The notes under the pieces: generated by a model | What the model saw: only the letters and a program-made list of their open reading frames with translations | Databases searched by the model: none | Told to the model about the DNA's origin: nothing | Source: Candidatus Gastranaerophilales bacterium | GTDB lineage: Bacteria > Cyanobacteriota > Vampirovibrionia > Gastranaerophilales > Gastranaerophilaceae | Assembly: GCA_947588785.1 (NCBI GenBank) | Contig: CANPZN010000009.1 | Coordinates: forward strand, 1-40,432 | DNA length: 40,432 bases | Reading direction: 5' to 3' | Part shown: positions 27,328 through 36,399 of the stretch, piece after piece | How positions within the stretch are numbered: the first letter of the stretch is position 1 | Layout: each line of letters opens with the position of its first letter | Made by a program: the position numbers and the translations under genes

Positions 27328-28296
27328 ATGGAAACAAAAAAAGAATTAATTTATGATGTAATAATTTTAGGTTCAGGGCCGGCAGGATTTTCTTCAGCCA
27401 TTTATGCTTCAAGAGGAAATCTTAAAACAGCGATTCTGGATATAAACATGTTTGGCGGTCAGCCTTCTAATTATCTTGAAATTGAAAATTATCCCGGCTT
27501 TTCTCTTATTGGCGGTTATGAGTTAATGGAAAAATTTGAAGAACATGCAGATAAATTCGGAGCGGATAAATTTCCTATGGTTGAAATCCTTAATATAAAT
27601 TTAACAGAGCCTATAAAAACAATTGAAACAACTAACTGTCTGTTTAAAGCTGATTCTATTATTATTGCGACAGGAGCACAAGCAAAAAAATTAAATATAA
27701 AAGGAGAGGACGATTTTAAAGGTCGTGGTGTCAGTTATTGTGCGATTTGTGATGGTGCATTTTATAAAGATAAAATTGTTTGTGTTATTGGCGGAGGTAA
27801 TTCGGCACTTGAAGAAGCAATCTATTTAACAAAATTTGCAAAAAAAGTTTATATTATTCATAGACGTAACACATTTAAGGCTGATAAAATCATTTGTCAG
27901 AAAGCATGTAACAATTCAAAAATTGAATTTATTATGTGTGCACAGCCAATTGAAATAATTGGTACAAACTCGGTTGAAAAAATCATTTTAAATGACTTGC
28001 AAAATAATTCTAAACGAGAACTTATATTGGATGGTATATTTCCTTATATAGGACTAACTCCGAATACAGATAAATTTAACGGACAATTAAAACAAAATAA
28101 AGACGGTTTTATAGAAACTGATGTTAATATGAAAACATCCATTGACGGAGTATATGCAGCAGGGGATGTTAGAAATACTCCTTTAAGACAAGTTATTACT
28201 GCATCTGCAGACGGAGCTATTGCGGCTTGCAGTGCCATTAAATATATAGAAAATCTTAAAAATTCATCTAATTTACTTCAGAGTGATCTAATCTAA
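27328..28296 (+). CDS. trxB: Thioredoxin reductase
   Basis: A 322-residue flavoprotein that uses NADPH to reduce thioredoxin. FAD site: ILGSGPAGFSSAIYASRG. Redox centre: YCAICDGAFY, a CxxC with Ile where Thr is common. NADPH site: VIGGGNSALEEAIYL followed by HRRNTFKA. C-terminal FAD motif: GVYAAGDVRNTPLRQVITASADGA. The frame is open to a TTG at 27316, but GAGGGAG lies just before the ATG at 27328, which I take as the start. It is within the 3.9-kb segment bounded by the inverted 169-bp repeats. Confidence 0.94.
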   Translation: METKKELIYDVIILGSGPAGFSSAIYASRGNLKTAILDINMFGGQPSNYLEIENYPGFSLIGGYELMEKFEEHADKFGADKFPMVEILNINLTEPIKTIETTNCLFKADSIIIATGAQAKKLNIKGEDDFKGRGVSYCAICDGAFYKDKIVCVIGGGNSALEEAIYLTKFAKKVYIIHRRNTFKADKIICQKACNNSKIEFIMCAQPIEIIGTNSVEKIILNDLQNNSKRELILDGIFPYIGLTPNTDKFNGQLKQNKDGFIETDVNMKTSIDGVYAAGDVRNTPLRQVITASADGAIAACSAIKYIENLKNSSNLLQSDLI

Positions 28297-28318
28297 TGTT
28301 GTCTTAGAAAATTTTCAA

Positions 28319-30172
28319 TCATTTAGTTAATTCATTATATATTTGATCATAAAGTTCTTCTTTTTTTTCTCCTAATTTCGGACTATAAGACATATATCTT
28401 GAATAATGAGTTACTAAAATATTTTTTTCATCATTTGTAAGCGGTTGATTAGAAGCATATTTATCAATTAAAGAATTAATATATTCAATTTTTAATTTTT
28501 GATATTCAAGTTTATATAATTTACCAAAAGTTTTAGAAGAATCAGGACGATATTCCCAACATTCTTTAAAATATTTTTTTAAAATACAATCTTCCGCCTC
28601 TGTTAAAGGTTTTTTTCTGTAATATTTCAAAACAACATATTCATAACGAGGATTATTTTTTCTTATATTTTTTGCATTTTGTTTAAAGCCTTCATCCATT
28701 TTAGCCCAAGCATTTTGCAAACCTTGTGAACGTATAGAATCAAAATGACTCTGTTTTATACGGAAATTAGTATCCTGCCATAAATTTCTTGTTATAATTG
28801 AACGTCTTTGCCTAAATTCATCAGAAGTATGTATTTGTTCCATTTTTTGTCGATATTCAGGATTCTGCCACTGTTGCTTTGAAAGCTCAGATTGTGCCTC
28901 TCTTGCTTGAGGATTTGCCCAATATCTATTCATTGTTGCACATCTTTTTTCTCGGAATTCAGGTCTTTCCCATAGTTTTGTTGTAATTTCAGATCTTTTT
29001 TTTATTGATTCCGGAGTTAAATTGATTTCCTTTTGTTTTTGTCGAAATTCCGGGGTTTGCCATAATCTCATTGTCGCTTCAGATCTTCTTTTTCTGGATT
29101 CGGGAGTTAAACTATCCTTATGTTTTTTTTGAAATTCAGGAGTTGTCCATAATCTTTTTAATTGTATCATTTTCAAATAAGCTGTAGGAAGTTTGGGAAT
29201 ATTTAATCGCTTTTCCAACGTGTAAAATACATCTTTGTTTACTATTTCATTTTGCTTGACTCTATAACTGCATTTTAATACATATAAAGCGAAATCACCT
29301 TCCGTTTCTTCTTCCCGTCCTTCAATCATATCTAATATATTTTGTGTTTTTATTTTTTCTTTATTTGGCATTTCTTTTAACGGTATTACACCTTCAAATT
29401 CCGGATATAATTTTTTTGCTTCATCCAAAGTTTTACAATTTTTTAATCTTTCATATACTTTTTGTTGAATTTCATATAAATTTATTTCTTCATTACCTTT
29501 ACCATTTTTGACATTATCTAACAATATCGAGTAAATTCTTGGTGGAAAATCACTTTCTTTTCTTATCCTGAGGTAATATTCACTTGTCGTTTTGGGTGAA
29601 GCACAAAATGATACTGTATCTTTTATTGGAGTTCTTTCCAATGTATTATTTTTTAAAAATACATTATTGAATCTAGTGTCACAACCGTAAAGTTGCTCAC
29701 CTTTTATAAACGCCAATCCAAAATTTAGCTGTCTTGAATTTTTCGTTCTTACACTTCGCTTCGCTACGGATGAAGGCTCATTGATTTCACCTATCGGCTC
29801 AATAATTCGCTTTGTATCGCTCGAGTGCTTCACTACACTTCGTTTGTCGTTCAGCTCGTCCTCACATTCTCGGGTTCGGTGCAGCGGCACTTTAAAAGTT
29901 TGGTTTAACTTTTTTATATTTATCTTGAAATTTCTTTCGTGTATTCCTATTGTTTTTCCGCCTTTGGCTGTACGAAATTCCGTTAATTCAACTTTAAACG
30001 GACTCTGGCGGCACTCTACGGAAAATTCGCTCTCTTGAAATTTGCTTTCTTCGGACGAGTGCTTCACTGCACTTCGTTTGTCATTCAGCTTGTCCTCACA
30101 TTCTCGGGTTCGCTCACTTCTCGGACAAATTTTATTTGCAGAATAATTATGTCTTAAACTATTTATAATCAT
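28319..30172 (-). CDS. NUMOD3-like repeat protein with in-frame repeat element
   Basis: A 617-residue basic protein. Residues about 340-505 hold some seven copies of a repeat of 20-25 residues with the core LWxxPEFRxK (RLWTTPEFQKK, RLWQTPEFRQK, KLWERPEFREK, RYWANPQAREA, QQWQNPEYRQK, NLWQDTNFRIK). This resembles NUMOD3-type DNA-binding modules of homing endonucleases, but no HNH or GIY-YIG nuclease motif is visible. Residues about 15-168 are encoded by a repeat-family element lying in frame without stops (RTRECEDKLNDKRSAVKHSS, and RTRECEDELNDKRSVVKHSS later). The flanks, MIINSLRHNYSAN and NNVFLKNNTLERTPIKDTVSF, look like one N-terminus that was split. A DNA or RNA target is possible; function unknown. 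Confidence 0.75.
   Translation of the reverse strand: MIINSLRHNYSANKICPRSERTRECEDKLNDKRSAVKHSSEESKFQESEFSVECRQSPFKVELTEFRTAKGGKTIGIHERNFKINIKKLNQTFKVPLHRTRECEDELNDKRSVVKHSSDTKRIIEPIGEINEPSSVAKRSVRTKNSRQLNFGLAFIKGEQLYGCDTRFNNVFLKNNTLERTPIKDTVSFCASPKTTSEYYLRIRKESDFPPRIYSILLDNVKNGKGNEEINLYEIQQKVYERLKNCKTLDEAKKLYPEFEGVIPLKEMPNKEKIKTQNILDMIEGREEETEGDFALYVLKCSYRVKQNEIVNKDVFYTLEKRLNIPKLPTAYLKMIQLKRLWTTPEFQKKHKDSLTPESRKRRSEATMRLWQTPEFRQKQKEINLTPESIKKRSEITTKLWERPEFREKRCATMNRYWANPQAREAQSELSKQQWQNPEYRQKMEQIHTSDEFRQRRSIITRNLWQDTNFRIKQSHFDSIRSQGLQNAWAKMDEGFKQNAKNIRKNNPRYEYVVLKYYRKKPLTEAEDCILKKYFKECWEYRPDSSKTFGKLYKLEYQKLKIEYINSLIDKYASNQPLTNDEKNILVTHYSRYMSYSPKLGEKKEELYDQIYNELTK
29666..30127 (-). repeat. Repeat element inside a coding region
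   Basis: About 460 bp from TTGAATCTAGTGTCACAACC to TTCTCGGACA. It has both family termini, the GTAAAGTTGCTCACCTTTT module, and two copies of the GAGTGCTTCACT..CTCGGGTTC module. It lies wholly within the 5' part of the NUMOD3-like gene and is read as protein there, with no stop codon in the host gene's frame. Confidence 0.85.
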
Positions 30173-30316
30173 TTTATCCTCTTTTTAAGATATTAAGCTA
30201 CATTCGCTTTTTCTGATTATAAATATAGAAAATTTATTTTTTGCTATTTATATTTTTTAATTTTTCATGATTTAAGTTAAATTTTGATTTACAGTTGTCT
30301 CTTTATTTCTGTTTGA

Positions 30317-30666
30317 TATAATCCAGTTTCGCAACCTTGTGCTTGCAGTCTTAAAATTGGTGCAGCAGCACATTTAAAATTTAGGCAGTAAGGTAGATTT
30401 TAGCTGTAGGGTAGACTTTAGTCTACCCTACTACTCTACTTTTATTTATATTTGTCTCGAAATTCCGTTAATCTAACTTTTAACCGGCTATGCCGGGCAC
30501 CCTACGGAAAATTCGCTGTCTTGAATTTTCCTTTCTTCGGACGAGTGCTTCACTACACTTCGTTTGTCGTTCAGCTCGTCCTCATATTCTCGGGTTCGCT
30601 CGCTTTCGCTCGACTCCACCCTACGGAAAATTCGCTACGTTATCTATTGCGAAATTTTTTCGGACA
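30317..30666 (-). repeat. Repeat family, copy overlapping membrane protein 3' end
   Basis: It runs from TATAATCCAGTTTCGCAACC to TTTTTTCGGACA. It carries the palindrome GGTAGACTTTAGTCTACC at 30410-30427. Positions 30496-30664 are the inverted identical partner of 26404-26572. With the 145 bp upstream of the NUMOD3-like gene it fills the gap between 30173 and 30643. Confidence 0.9.
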
Positions 30667-31483
30667 TTATTTTTTTTACTATTTTGTATGTAATTACATT
30701 TATTATTGTCATCAGAACTATTATTATGTGTACATTATTTATTAAATAATTTGAATATATACCATATGATACACTATCCCAACTTGATGTTCTCATTATT
30801 ATCGTTGATATTAATATTATTAATACTTCAATTACGAACATCACTATTCCCCATATAATATGTACTTTCTTATTTCTCTGCATTAATTCACTATTTATAT
30901 ATTTATTTAATCCATATGTTACTAAACTCTTTATTAAATCTATTGCCGTTATACATCCTATTGCCGTTAAGAAAAACAGACAGTTATTATCTGCCATCCC
31001 TGCCCAATACATATAAAAATATGTTATAAGTATAAATAACATATTTGAAATTAAATATATTCTCTCACAAATTTTTTCATAATTTTTTTTATCTTTTAAT
31101 TTATCCATTAGCACTTTTAATATCATTGATACTATTACAGGTAATAAGTATAAAGAACTTATAGGCAGTAAAACAAATTCTTTGCCGTAACAGAGCATAT
31201 ATACATCTGCCAATAAAATTAACATTATTGTTAATAATTTTTTATCTTTAAATACTCCTGATATATATGCAAAATAACTGCTTATCAAATATTTTACCAA
31301 TAAAAAGCCAATAAAAATATATATTAGAGCTAACAATGCTTTGATAGATTGTTCTTCTTCTTCCCCAAAAGCTGCGGCTGTGAATAAAGATATTACAAAA
31401 AGTTTCTCACAAAATAACGAAAACATCGTATTTAGTGCAATATATTTCATTACATTAAAAATTTGTTTAAGATATGTATTCAT
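30644..31483 (-). CDS. Polytopic membrane protein
   Basis: A 279-residue protein with about seven hydrophobic segments (LLALIYIFIGFLLVKYL, LLTIMLILLADVYML, LLPVIVSMILKVL, LISNMLFILITYFYM, CLFFLTAIGCITAI, IIWGIVMFVIEVLIILI and IIIVLMTIINVITY). No family is recognised. It is the last gene of a leftward group with the 31.57-32.65 kb gene (82 bp apart), so the two may work together; an immunity- or transport-like role is conceivable but unsupported. Its last six residues, SEKISQ, come from the repeat element and equal those of MurI. Confidence 0.7.
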   Translation of the reverse strand: MNTYLKQIFNVMKYIALNTMFSLFCEKLFVISLFTAAAFGEEEEQSIKALLALIYIFIGFLLVKYLISSYFAYISGVFKDKKLLTIMLILLADVYMLCYGKEFVLLPISSLYLLPVIVSMILKVLMDKLKDKKNYEKICERIYLISNMLFILITYFYMYWAGMADNNCLFFLTAIGCITAIDLIKSLVTYGLNKYINSELMQRNKKVHIIWGIVMFVIEVLIILISTIIMRTSSWDSVSYGIYSNYLINNVHIIIVLMTIINVITYKIVKKIMSEKISQ

Positions 31484-31565
31484 ATTTTACTTCCTCTATT
31501 TATATTATAGAATACCACGTCCAAATATTTTTTTGCTAACATATTTTCCTATTTATAATTTTTTT

Positions 31566-32654
31566 TTACAATCTATTTTTTCCCAGTATATATTGTGATG
31601 TATAAGAAGGTATTACTACATGATAAATTATAAAATACGGAACTAAATACCCTTTCTCTTCAAGATTCCTAGGGGCTTCAATATAAAACTCTTTTTCGTT
31701 TCTGTTAAAATTATAATAATCACAAACATATAAATCTATTTCACCGGACGGTAATAATCTTGCTTTTACTATATCTGCTTTGCCTAATGCATTTTTAAAA
31801 TTCTTATCAGTAAATCTTATACTATTATCAACTATCTTCCCCTTTAATAAATCCTCTTTGACATTATTTGCAGAAAGAATCTTTCTAATATCAGCACTAT
31901 TTGCCAATTCTCTTGATGAAAACGAATTCTCATCTATATATATACCCCTGATCCTATTTATTTTTCCTAACTCAACTTCTTTTATAAGTTTTGTTAACAT
32001 ATAATTTCTTAAATACGGGTCTTCTATTTGCTCAAAATTTTTATAAACCTTATATTGTCTGGCATAAGGCGTATTCAAATGCTGATAGGAATATGCCATA
32101 AACAAATTTTCCGCAGCTTCTATACCAAATATCCTTGTCAAAATACTTCTTAATAATTTTTGATCTTCTACAATTAAATTATTAAATATTTTAACCATCT
32201 TCACTCTTTTTTCTTCATCTGAATTAATATTTTTTAATTCTTTCTCTATAATTGCACCAAGACCATAATTCTTTTTTATATTCCCTATAACTTCTTTCGC
32301 CCCTTGCTTCATCCTATTGAAATAATCAATTTCATCCTCACTTTTGTCAAATTTTATCTCATTCGCTTTTGCTGTTGATGAATTTATTGTATCCAAATAA
32401 TTTACATTCTGTATCCCATCTACTCGCTCTATCCTCTCCTCTCTCTTCTTTTTTTCAATATTTCTCCTCTGTTCCTGAATATTATTCACTTTCCTATTAT
32501 TCCCTCTATCATTGTCAGGATGATCATATAATATATTCGCCCTATCCTCCAGCTTTTTTTCAGTTTCATCTTCACTTCTATCCACATTCATTTCTATTGC
32601 CAACTCAAATACCTTATTTTTTATTTCCCCTTTTTTCTCTCTCTTCCTAAACAT
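31566..32654 (-). CDS. Hypothetical soluble protein
   Basis: A 362-residue protein, not recognised. The N-terminal 120 residues are highly charged (Lys, Arg, Glu, Asp) and probably disordered or coiled coil. The middle is helical. The last 80 residues are a compact alpha/beta-looking region with GKADIVKARLLPSGEIDLYVCDYYNFN and YLVPYFIIYHVVIPSYTSQY. That tail reminds me of uncharacterised C-terminal domains with a D-x-Y-x-F-N motif found in secreted or toxin-like proteins, but this is a weak impression. The frame opens at 32708; the ATG at 32654 has GGGAG six bases upstream and is chosen. It is probably co-transcribed with the downstream membrane protein gene. Confidence 0.6.
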   Translation of the reverse strand: MFRKREKKGEIKNKVFELAIEMNVDRSEDETEKKLEDRANILYDHPDNDRGNNRKVNNIQEQRRNIEKKKREERIERVDGIQNVNYLDTINSSTAKANEIKFDKSEDEIDYFNRMKQGAKEVIGNIKKNYGLGAIIEKELKNINSDEEKRVKMVKIFNNLIVEDQKLLRSILTRIFGIEAAENLFMAYSYQHLNTPYARQYKVYKNFEQIEDPYLRNYMLTKLIKEVELGKINRIRGIYIDENSFSSRELANSADIRKILSANNVKEDLLKGKIVDNSIRFTDKNFKNALGKADIVKARLLPSGEIDLYVCDYYNFNRNEKEFYIEAPRNLEEKGYLVPYFIIYHVVIPSYTSQYILGKNRL

Positions 32655-32807
32655 TTTTTCTCCCTTTCTTGTATAAATCGTTTCGATATTATTAGTATAA
32701 CTGATCATTTTTATTTCTTCAAGATATAACGAATCGATTGTTAAATTATTTTAAGAAAGGTCATGCCGGTAATTTATTTAACTGAAGTTTTCAGACATAA
32801 TCCAATT

Positions 32808-35800
32808 TTATATTACATCGAGTCTGCATAAATCTTTATATGCACATAATTTACATACAGTTTCGTCTTTTTCAGTTTTTTCACTAAATTTCAGTTCTTT
32901 TATATTTTCATATGTAGTATGAATTAAATTTTTTATATAATCAGTATCTTCATCTATCAATGATAATTCTGCTATTTTATTATCTTCAACATATATAATT
33001 CCGACCTTTGAAACTTTTCTTTCTTTATATTTTGTTTCATAAGCCAATTTATAACAGCAAAGCTGATTGTAATATTCTTCCCTGCTGCCTCCTATACACA
33101 TTTGATTTACACTTGTATACTTACTTGTCTTATAGTCATACAAAGAATATGTTCCATCAGAATTTTTTTCAATGCGATCAATTTTTCCTTTCAAAAAATC
33201 GTCCCCGATAATACATACATTATCAAAACTTTCTTCAACTCCTTCTATTATTGATGATGGAAATTCTATAAAATGTTTATAGTAATTATCTAAAAATTTT
33301 AATCCTCTATCATAGAATTTTTCCTTACTTTCTTTATCTTTAAATGTATTTAAATCCATTTCCTGATTAAAAAGAGAAAGTGCTTCTTCTTTATTATAAT
33401 ATCCTTCCTTATTCATTGCTTTTTTTGCTGATTTTTCCAGTATAGAATGGATTATATTTCCAAAATTTGCACTATCCCAATTTGTTTCAGTCACATCAAT
33501 ATTTAATACTGATGTATAAAAAAATAATTTTGGACATCTATTATAACTATTCAATGAAGAAGGACTTAATATAATGCCTTTTAATTTTTCTTTTATCTGA
33601 TTTTCAAAAACTTTTCTGTGATCGATAGTTTCTCTGGATAGTGACTTATATATTTCTTTAATGAAATCTTCTTCTTTATATTCAAATTCGGTTTTTTCAA
33701 AATCAAAATCGGCTACTACATTAATATATTTCGTAATTGCTTTTGGTTTTCTATCTACATTATCAGAATGAGAAATAACTAACCCATATTTTGCCCTTGT
33801 TATACCTACAAATAATTTCTTTAAAAGTTCAGAATCTTTTTTTCTTTCCATTATTCCTTCTTCTTCCACAGGTTCCGTAATAAGTTTATATTCACCTGGC
33901 ATTCTGAACTTTTCCCAATTATTTTCAAGCAAATTAGGTAAATAAACATATTCAAACTCTCTTCCTTTTGAACCATGATATGTTACCAGTTGAATTGCAT
34001 TTTGGACAACGGAACTTTTATCTGTTACTATATCTATTTCATTTTCTCTTGCATATTCCAATTTTTTTACAAAATCATTTAACGAAGCACTTTTATCTAA
34101 TCGCATTAAATCTGTTGCTTCATCTATTAATTTTTTTATGCCCAAAATATTTTCCATTTTATTTGTTTCACAGCTAAAAAAGAAATTAATTATTCTTGTT
34201 TGATTAATTACTTCGATAATTGTATCCCTTAAATTATTTGAAGCAGCATATTTTTTTAATTTTTCAAAAGTTTCAACAAAATTTTTGATTTTTTTCTCAT
34301 CCGTCCAATTTTTCAATTTTTTCATATTATTGATAAAATCATTACTACTTGTAAGTGTTCGTTTAAATTCATTAAACAAAACATTATAATCATTTAAATT
34401 TATGCAGAACGGTTCTGTCAAAAGAAGTCCGAATAATTTATCTGAGTCACTGATTTGATTATTTAATGCTTTCAAATAAAAATATGTACATATTACCGAT
34501 CGTATTTGAAATATATCTTGTCCTTCATTCAATTGACAAGGAATATTTTTTGATTTTAAAAGTTCTTCAAATTCTTTTAATTCACTTCTTTTTGTTGATA
34601 TTATTGCTATTTCTGAAAGTTTTTTTTCTTCTGTTTTATTATCTGTCGGACATTTTGATGAATTCACAAGTTTTACTATATCATCAACTATATAATTGTA
34701 TTCTTGTACTAATTCTCCGAATTGCCATCTTTTAATTTTTTGCTCTTTTGCAATCACTTCTTTATTAACAGCTTTTAATTTTTTTTCAATATTATGTGAT
34801 TTAAAAAGCGGATTATTTTCTAATCTTGTTGAATCTTGAGTTACAATTCTATAACTTAAATCTAATATATTTTGTGTTGAACGATTATTTTCTACAAGAC
34901 ATATTACTTTTGTATCGGGATATTTTTTTAAAAAATTATCTACATTTTCACTATTTGCACCTTGAAATCCATATATTATCTGATCATCATCACCCACTAC
35001 AAATATATTTTTTGATTCATTTGCTTCTAACAGATCAAACAATATTTTATTTTGCAAATCATTTGTATCTTGATACTCATCAACCATAAAATATTTATAA
35101 TTATTAGACACATCAAATAAAAAACCTTTATCCCGTTCAAATTTATCTATTACAAGATTTATCATATCTGCAAAATCTATTAGATTATGTTCAATCATTT
35201 TTCTTGAATATATTTCATAAATCTTCCATAGTTCTTTTGCTTTTTCGATATTATTTTCAATTTTTTGAATTTCGTTTAATCTTGTGGTTATTCTATTATC
35301 TCCTTTTTTTTGTTTTTCTTCTATTTCTGATTTTAATACTAATATTCTCGGCATAAGATTTGGATTAGATTCTATATTGTTTAAATAATTTTCTTTATTA
35401 ATTCTCAAGCTCTTTAATTTTGCTATTGCATTTTTAAAAGTTGATATATGAAAATATTTTCCGCCTCTATCTGCAACGAAATATTCTAAGTTAGCTTCAT
35501 CAATTGATTCAACTAAAAGTTCTCTTTCCAAAGCGGAATTAATTAATGAAACATCAGATGCAATACCGAAGCTATCCGGGTACATTTTTATTATTTCATT
35601 ACAAAAAGAATGATAAGTATATATATTTACAGAAGAAGCAAGAATTCCTATTTCTGAATTTAATCGTGACTTCATTTCACTTGCTGCTGCATCTGAAAAT
35701 GTCAGACATAAAATACTTGACGGTTTTATACCTTTATTTATCATTGAAGCGATTCTTTTTGTTACGGTAAATGTTTTACCCGTACCGGGGCCGGCGAGTA

Positions 35801-35882
35801 CCATAACTTTACCTTCTATATTATCTATACATTCTTGTTGTCTTTTATTTGGAGTTTTAACATTTAATATTTCATTTTGCAT
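32808..35882 (-). CDS. UvrD/PcrA-type helicase fused to RecB-like nuclease
   Basis: A 1024-residue superfamily 1A DNA helicase with a C-terminal PD-(D/E)XK nuclease. Helicase motifs: Walker A AGPGTGKT (residues 30-37), SSILCLTFSDAAASEM (Ia), MVDEYQDTND (II), VVGDDDQIIYGFQGA (III), VTYHGSKGREFEYVYLP (V) and LFVGITRAKYGL (VI). Nuclease: SSLNSYNRCPKLFFY, GNIIHSILEK, KGKIDRIE, and YDYKTSK with the Asp-x-Lys pair. The Cys of NRCPK plus CKLCAYKDLC near the end could hold a 4Fe-4S cluster, as in AddB and Cas4. It probably acts in recombinational repair or DNA end processing; no AddA/AddB partner is present. A repeat terminus remnant lies 11 bp after the stop. Confidence 0.9.
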   Translation of the reverse strand: MQNEILNVKTPNKRQQECIDNIEGKVMVLAGPGTGKTFTVTKRIASMINKGIKPSSILCLTFSDAAASEMKSRLNSEIGILASSVNIYTYHSFCNEIIKMYPDSFGIASDVSLINSALERELLVESIDEANLEYFVADRGGKYFHISTFKNAIAKLKSLRINKENYLNNIESNPNLMPRILVLKSEIEEKQKKGDNRITTRLNEIQKIENNIEKAKELWKIYEIYSRKMIEHNLIDFADMINLVIDKFERDKGFLFDVSNNYKYFMVDEYQDTNDLQNKILFDLLEANESKNIFVVGDDDQIIYGFQGANSENVDNFLKKYPDTKVICLVENNRSTQNILDLSYRIVTQDSTRLENNPLFKSHNIEKKLKAVNKEVIAKEQKIKRWQFGELVQEYNYIVDDIVKLVNSSKCPTDNKTEEKKLSEIAIISTKRSELKEFEELLKSKNIPCQLNEGQDIFQIRSVICTYFYLKALNNQISDSDKLFGLLLTEPFCINLNDYNVLFNEFKRTLTSSNDFINNMKKLKNWTDEKKIKNFVETFEKLKKYAASNNLRDTIIEVINQTRIINFFFSCETNKMENILGIKKLIDEATDLMRLDKSASLNDFVKKLEYARENEIDIVTDKSSVVQNAIQLVTYHGSKGREFEYVYLPNLLENNWEKFRMPGEYKLITEPVEEEGIMERKKDSELLKKLFVGITRAKYGLVISHSDNVDRKPKAITKYINVVADFDFEKTEFEYKEEDFIKEIYKSLSRETIDHRKVFENQIKEKLKGIILSPSSLNSYNRCPKLFFYTSVLNIDVTETNWDSANFGNIIHSILEKSAKKAMNKEGYYNKEEALSLFNQEMDLNTFKDKESKEKFYDRGLKFLDNYYKHFIEFPSSIIEGVEESFDNVCIIGDDFLKGKIDRIEKNSDGTYSLYDYKTSKYTSVNQMCIGGSREEYYNQLCCYKLAYETKYKERKVSKVGIIYVEDNKIAELSLIDEDTDYIKNLIHTTYENIKELKFSEKTEKDETVCKLCAYKDLCRLDVI

Positions 35883-35924
35883 ATTTTATCCTCATCTAAT
35901 TCTTTATTTAACTTTCAGTACTTA

Positions 35925-35955
35925 GCAGCGGCACTTTATAAAATTTTCTCGGACA
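35925..35955 (-). repeat. Repeat terminus remnant
   Basis: GCAGCGGCACTTTATAAAATTTTCTCGGACA is split across 35925-35955: the GCAGCGGCAC module joined directly to the CTCGGACA terminus, with everything between deleted. It lies in the divergent region between the helicase gene and the YbjQ operon. Confidence 0.6.
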
Positions 35956-36068
35956 TATTAATTATATATATATTATACGACAGAAACGGTCTTTTAAAAT
36001 TTCATTTATTTATACTATTCATACTAAATAAAAAAAAGATTATTATTAAAAAAAATGGAGTATAAAAA

Positions 36069-36395
36069 ATGATTTTAACAAATATTGAGTCAGTCCCCGG
36101 AATGAGAATTAAAGCCCAATGCGGTTTAGTATCAGGAAGTACTGTACGGGCTAAAAATGCAGTATTGGATTTTGGAGCAGGTTTAAAAAATATTGTCGGC
36201 GGAGAATTAAAAAGCTACACTGAATTATTAACCGAAGCAAGAAACGATGCATTAAACAGAATGATAGAACAAGCAAAAAAATTAAAAGCAAATGCAATAA
36301 TTAATATAAGATTTGCAACTTCAGCAATAACTTCCGGAGCAGCTGAAGTATACGCTTACGGAACTGCCGTAGAAGTTGAAAGAATAGAAGGCTGA
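36069..36395 (+). CDS. YbjQ-family (UPF0145) protein
   Basis: A 108-residue protein of the YbjQ / putative heavy-metal-binding domain family, which forms small oligomeric rings. Family pattern: N-terminal VPGMRIKAQCGLVSG, DFGAGLKNIVGGELKSYTELL, ARNDALNRMIEQAKKLKANAIINIRFAT and a closing YAYGTAVEVE. It is close to the usual length of about 105. No molecular function is established for the family. It is the first gene of a three-gene operon (4 bp to the next), with a GGAG SD. Confidence 0.9.
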   Translation: MILTNIESVPGMRIKAQCGLVSGSTVRAKNAVLDFGAGLKNIVGGELKSYTELLTEARNDALNRMIEQAKKLKANAIINIRFATSAITSGAAEVYAYGTAVEVERIEG

Positions 36396-36399
36396 TCTA

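Noticed and set aside
10290-30666. Insertion sequences
   Set aside because: The repeats contain no transposase-like ORF, and termini show no clear target duplications by eye; they are better described as non-autonomous mosaic repeats.
32808-35882. Anti-phage helicase-nuclease system
   Set aside because: The helicase-nuclease fusion looks like a repair enzyme and the neighbours show no known defence domains, so a defence role would be guesswork.
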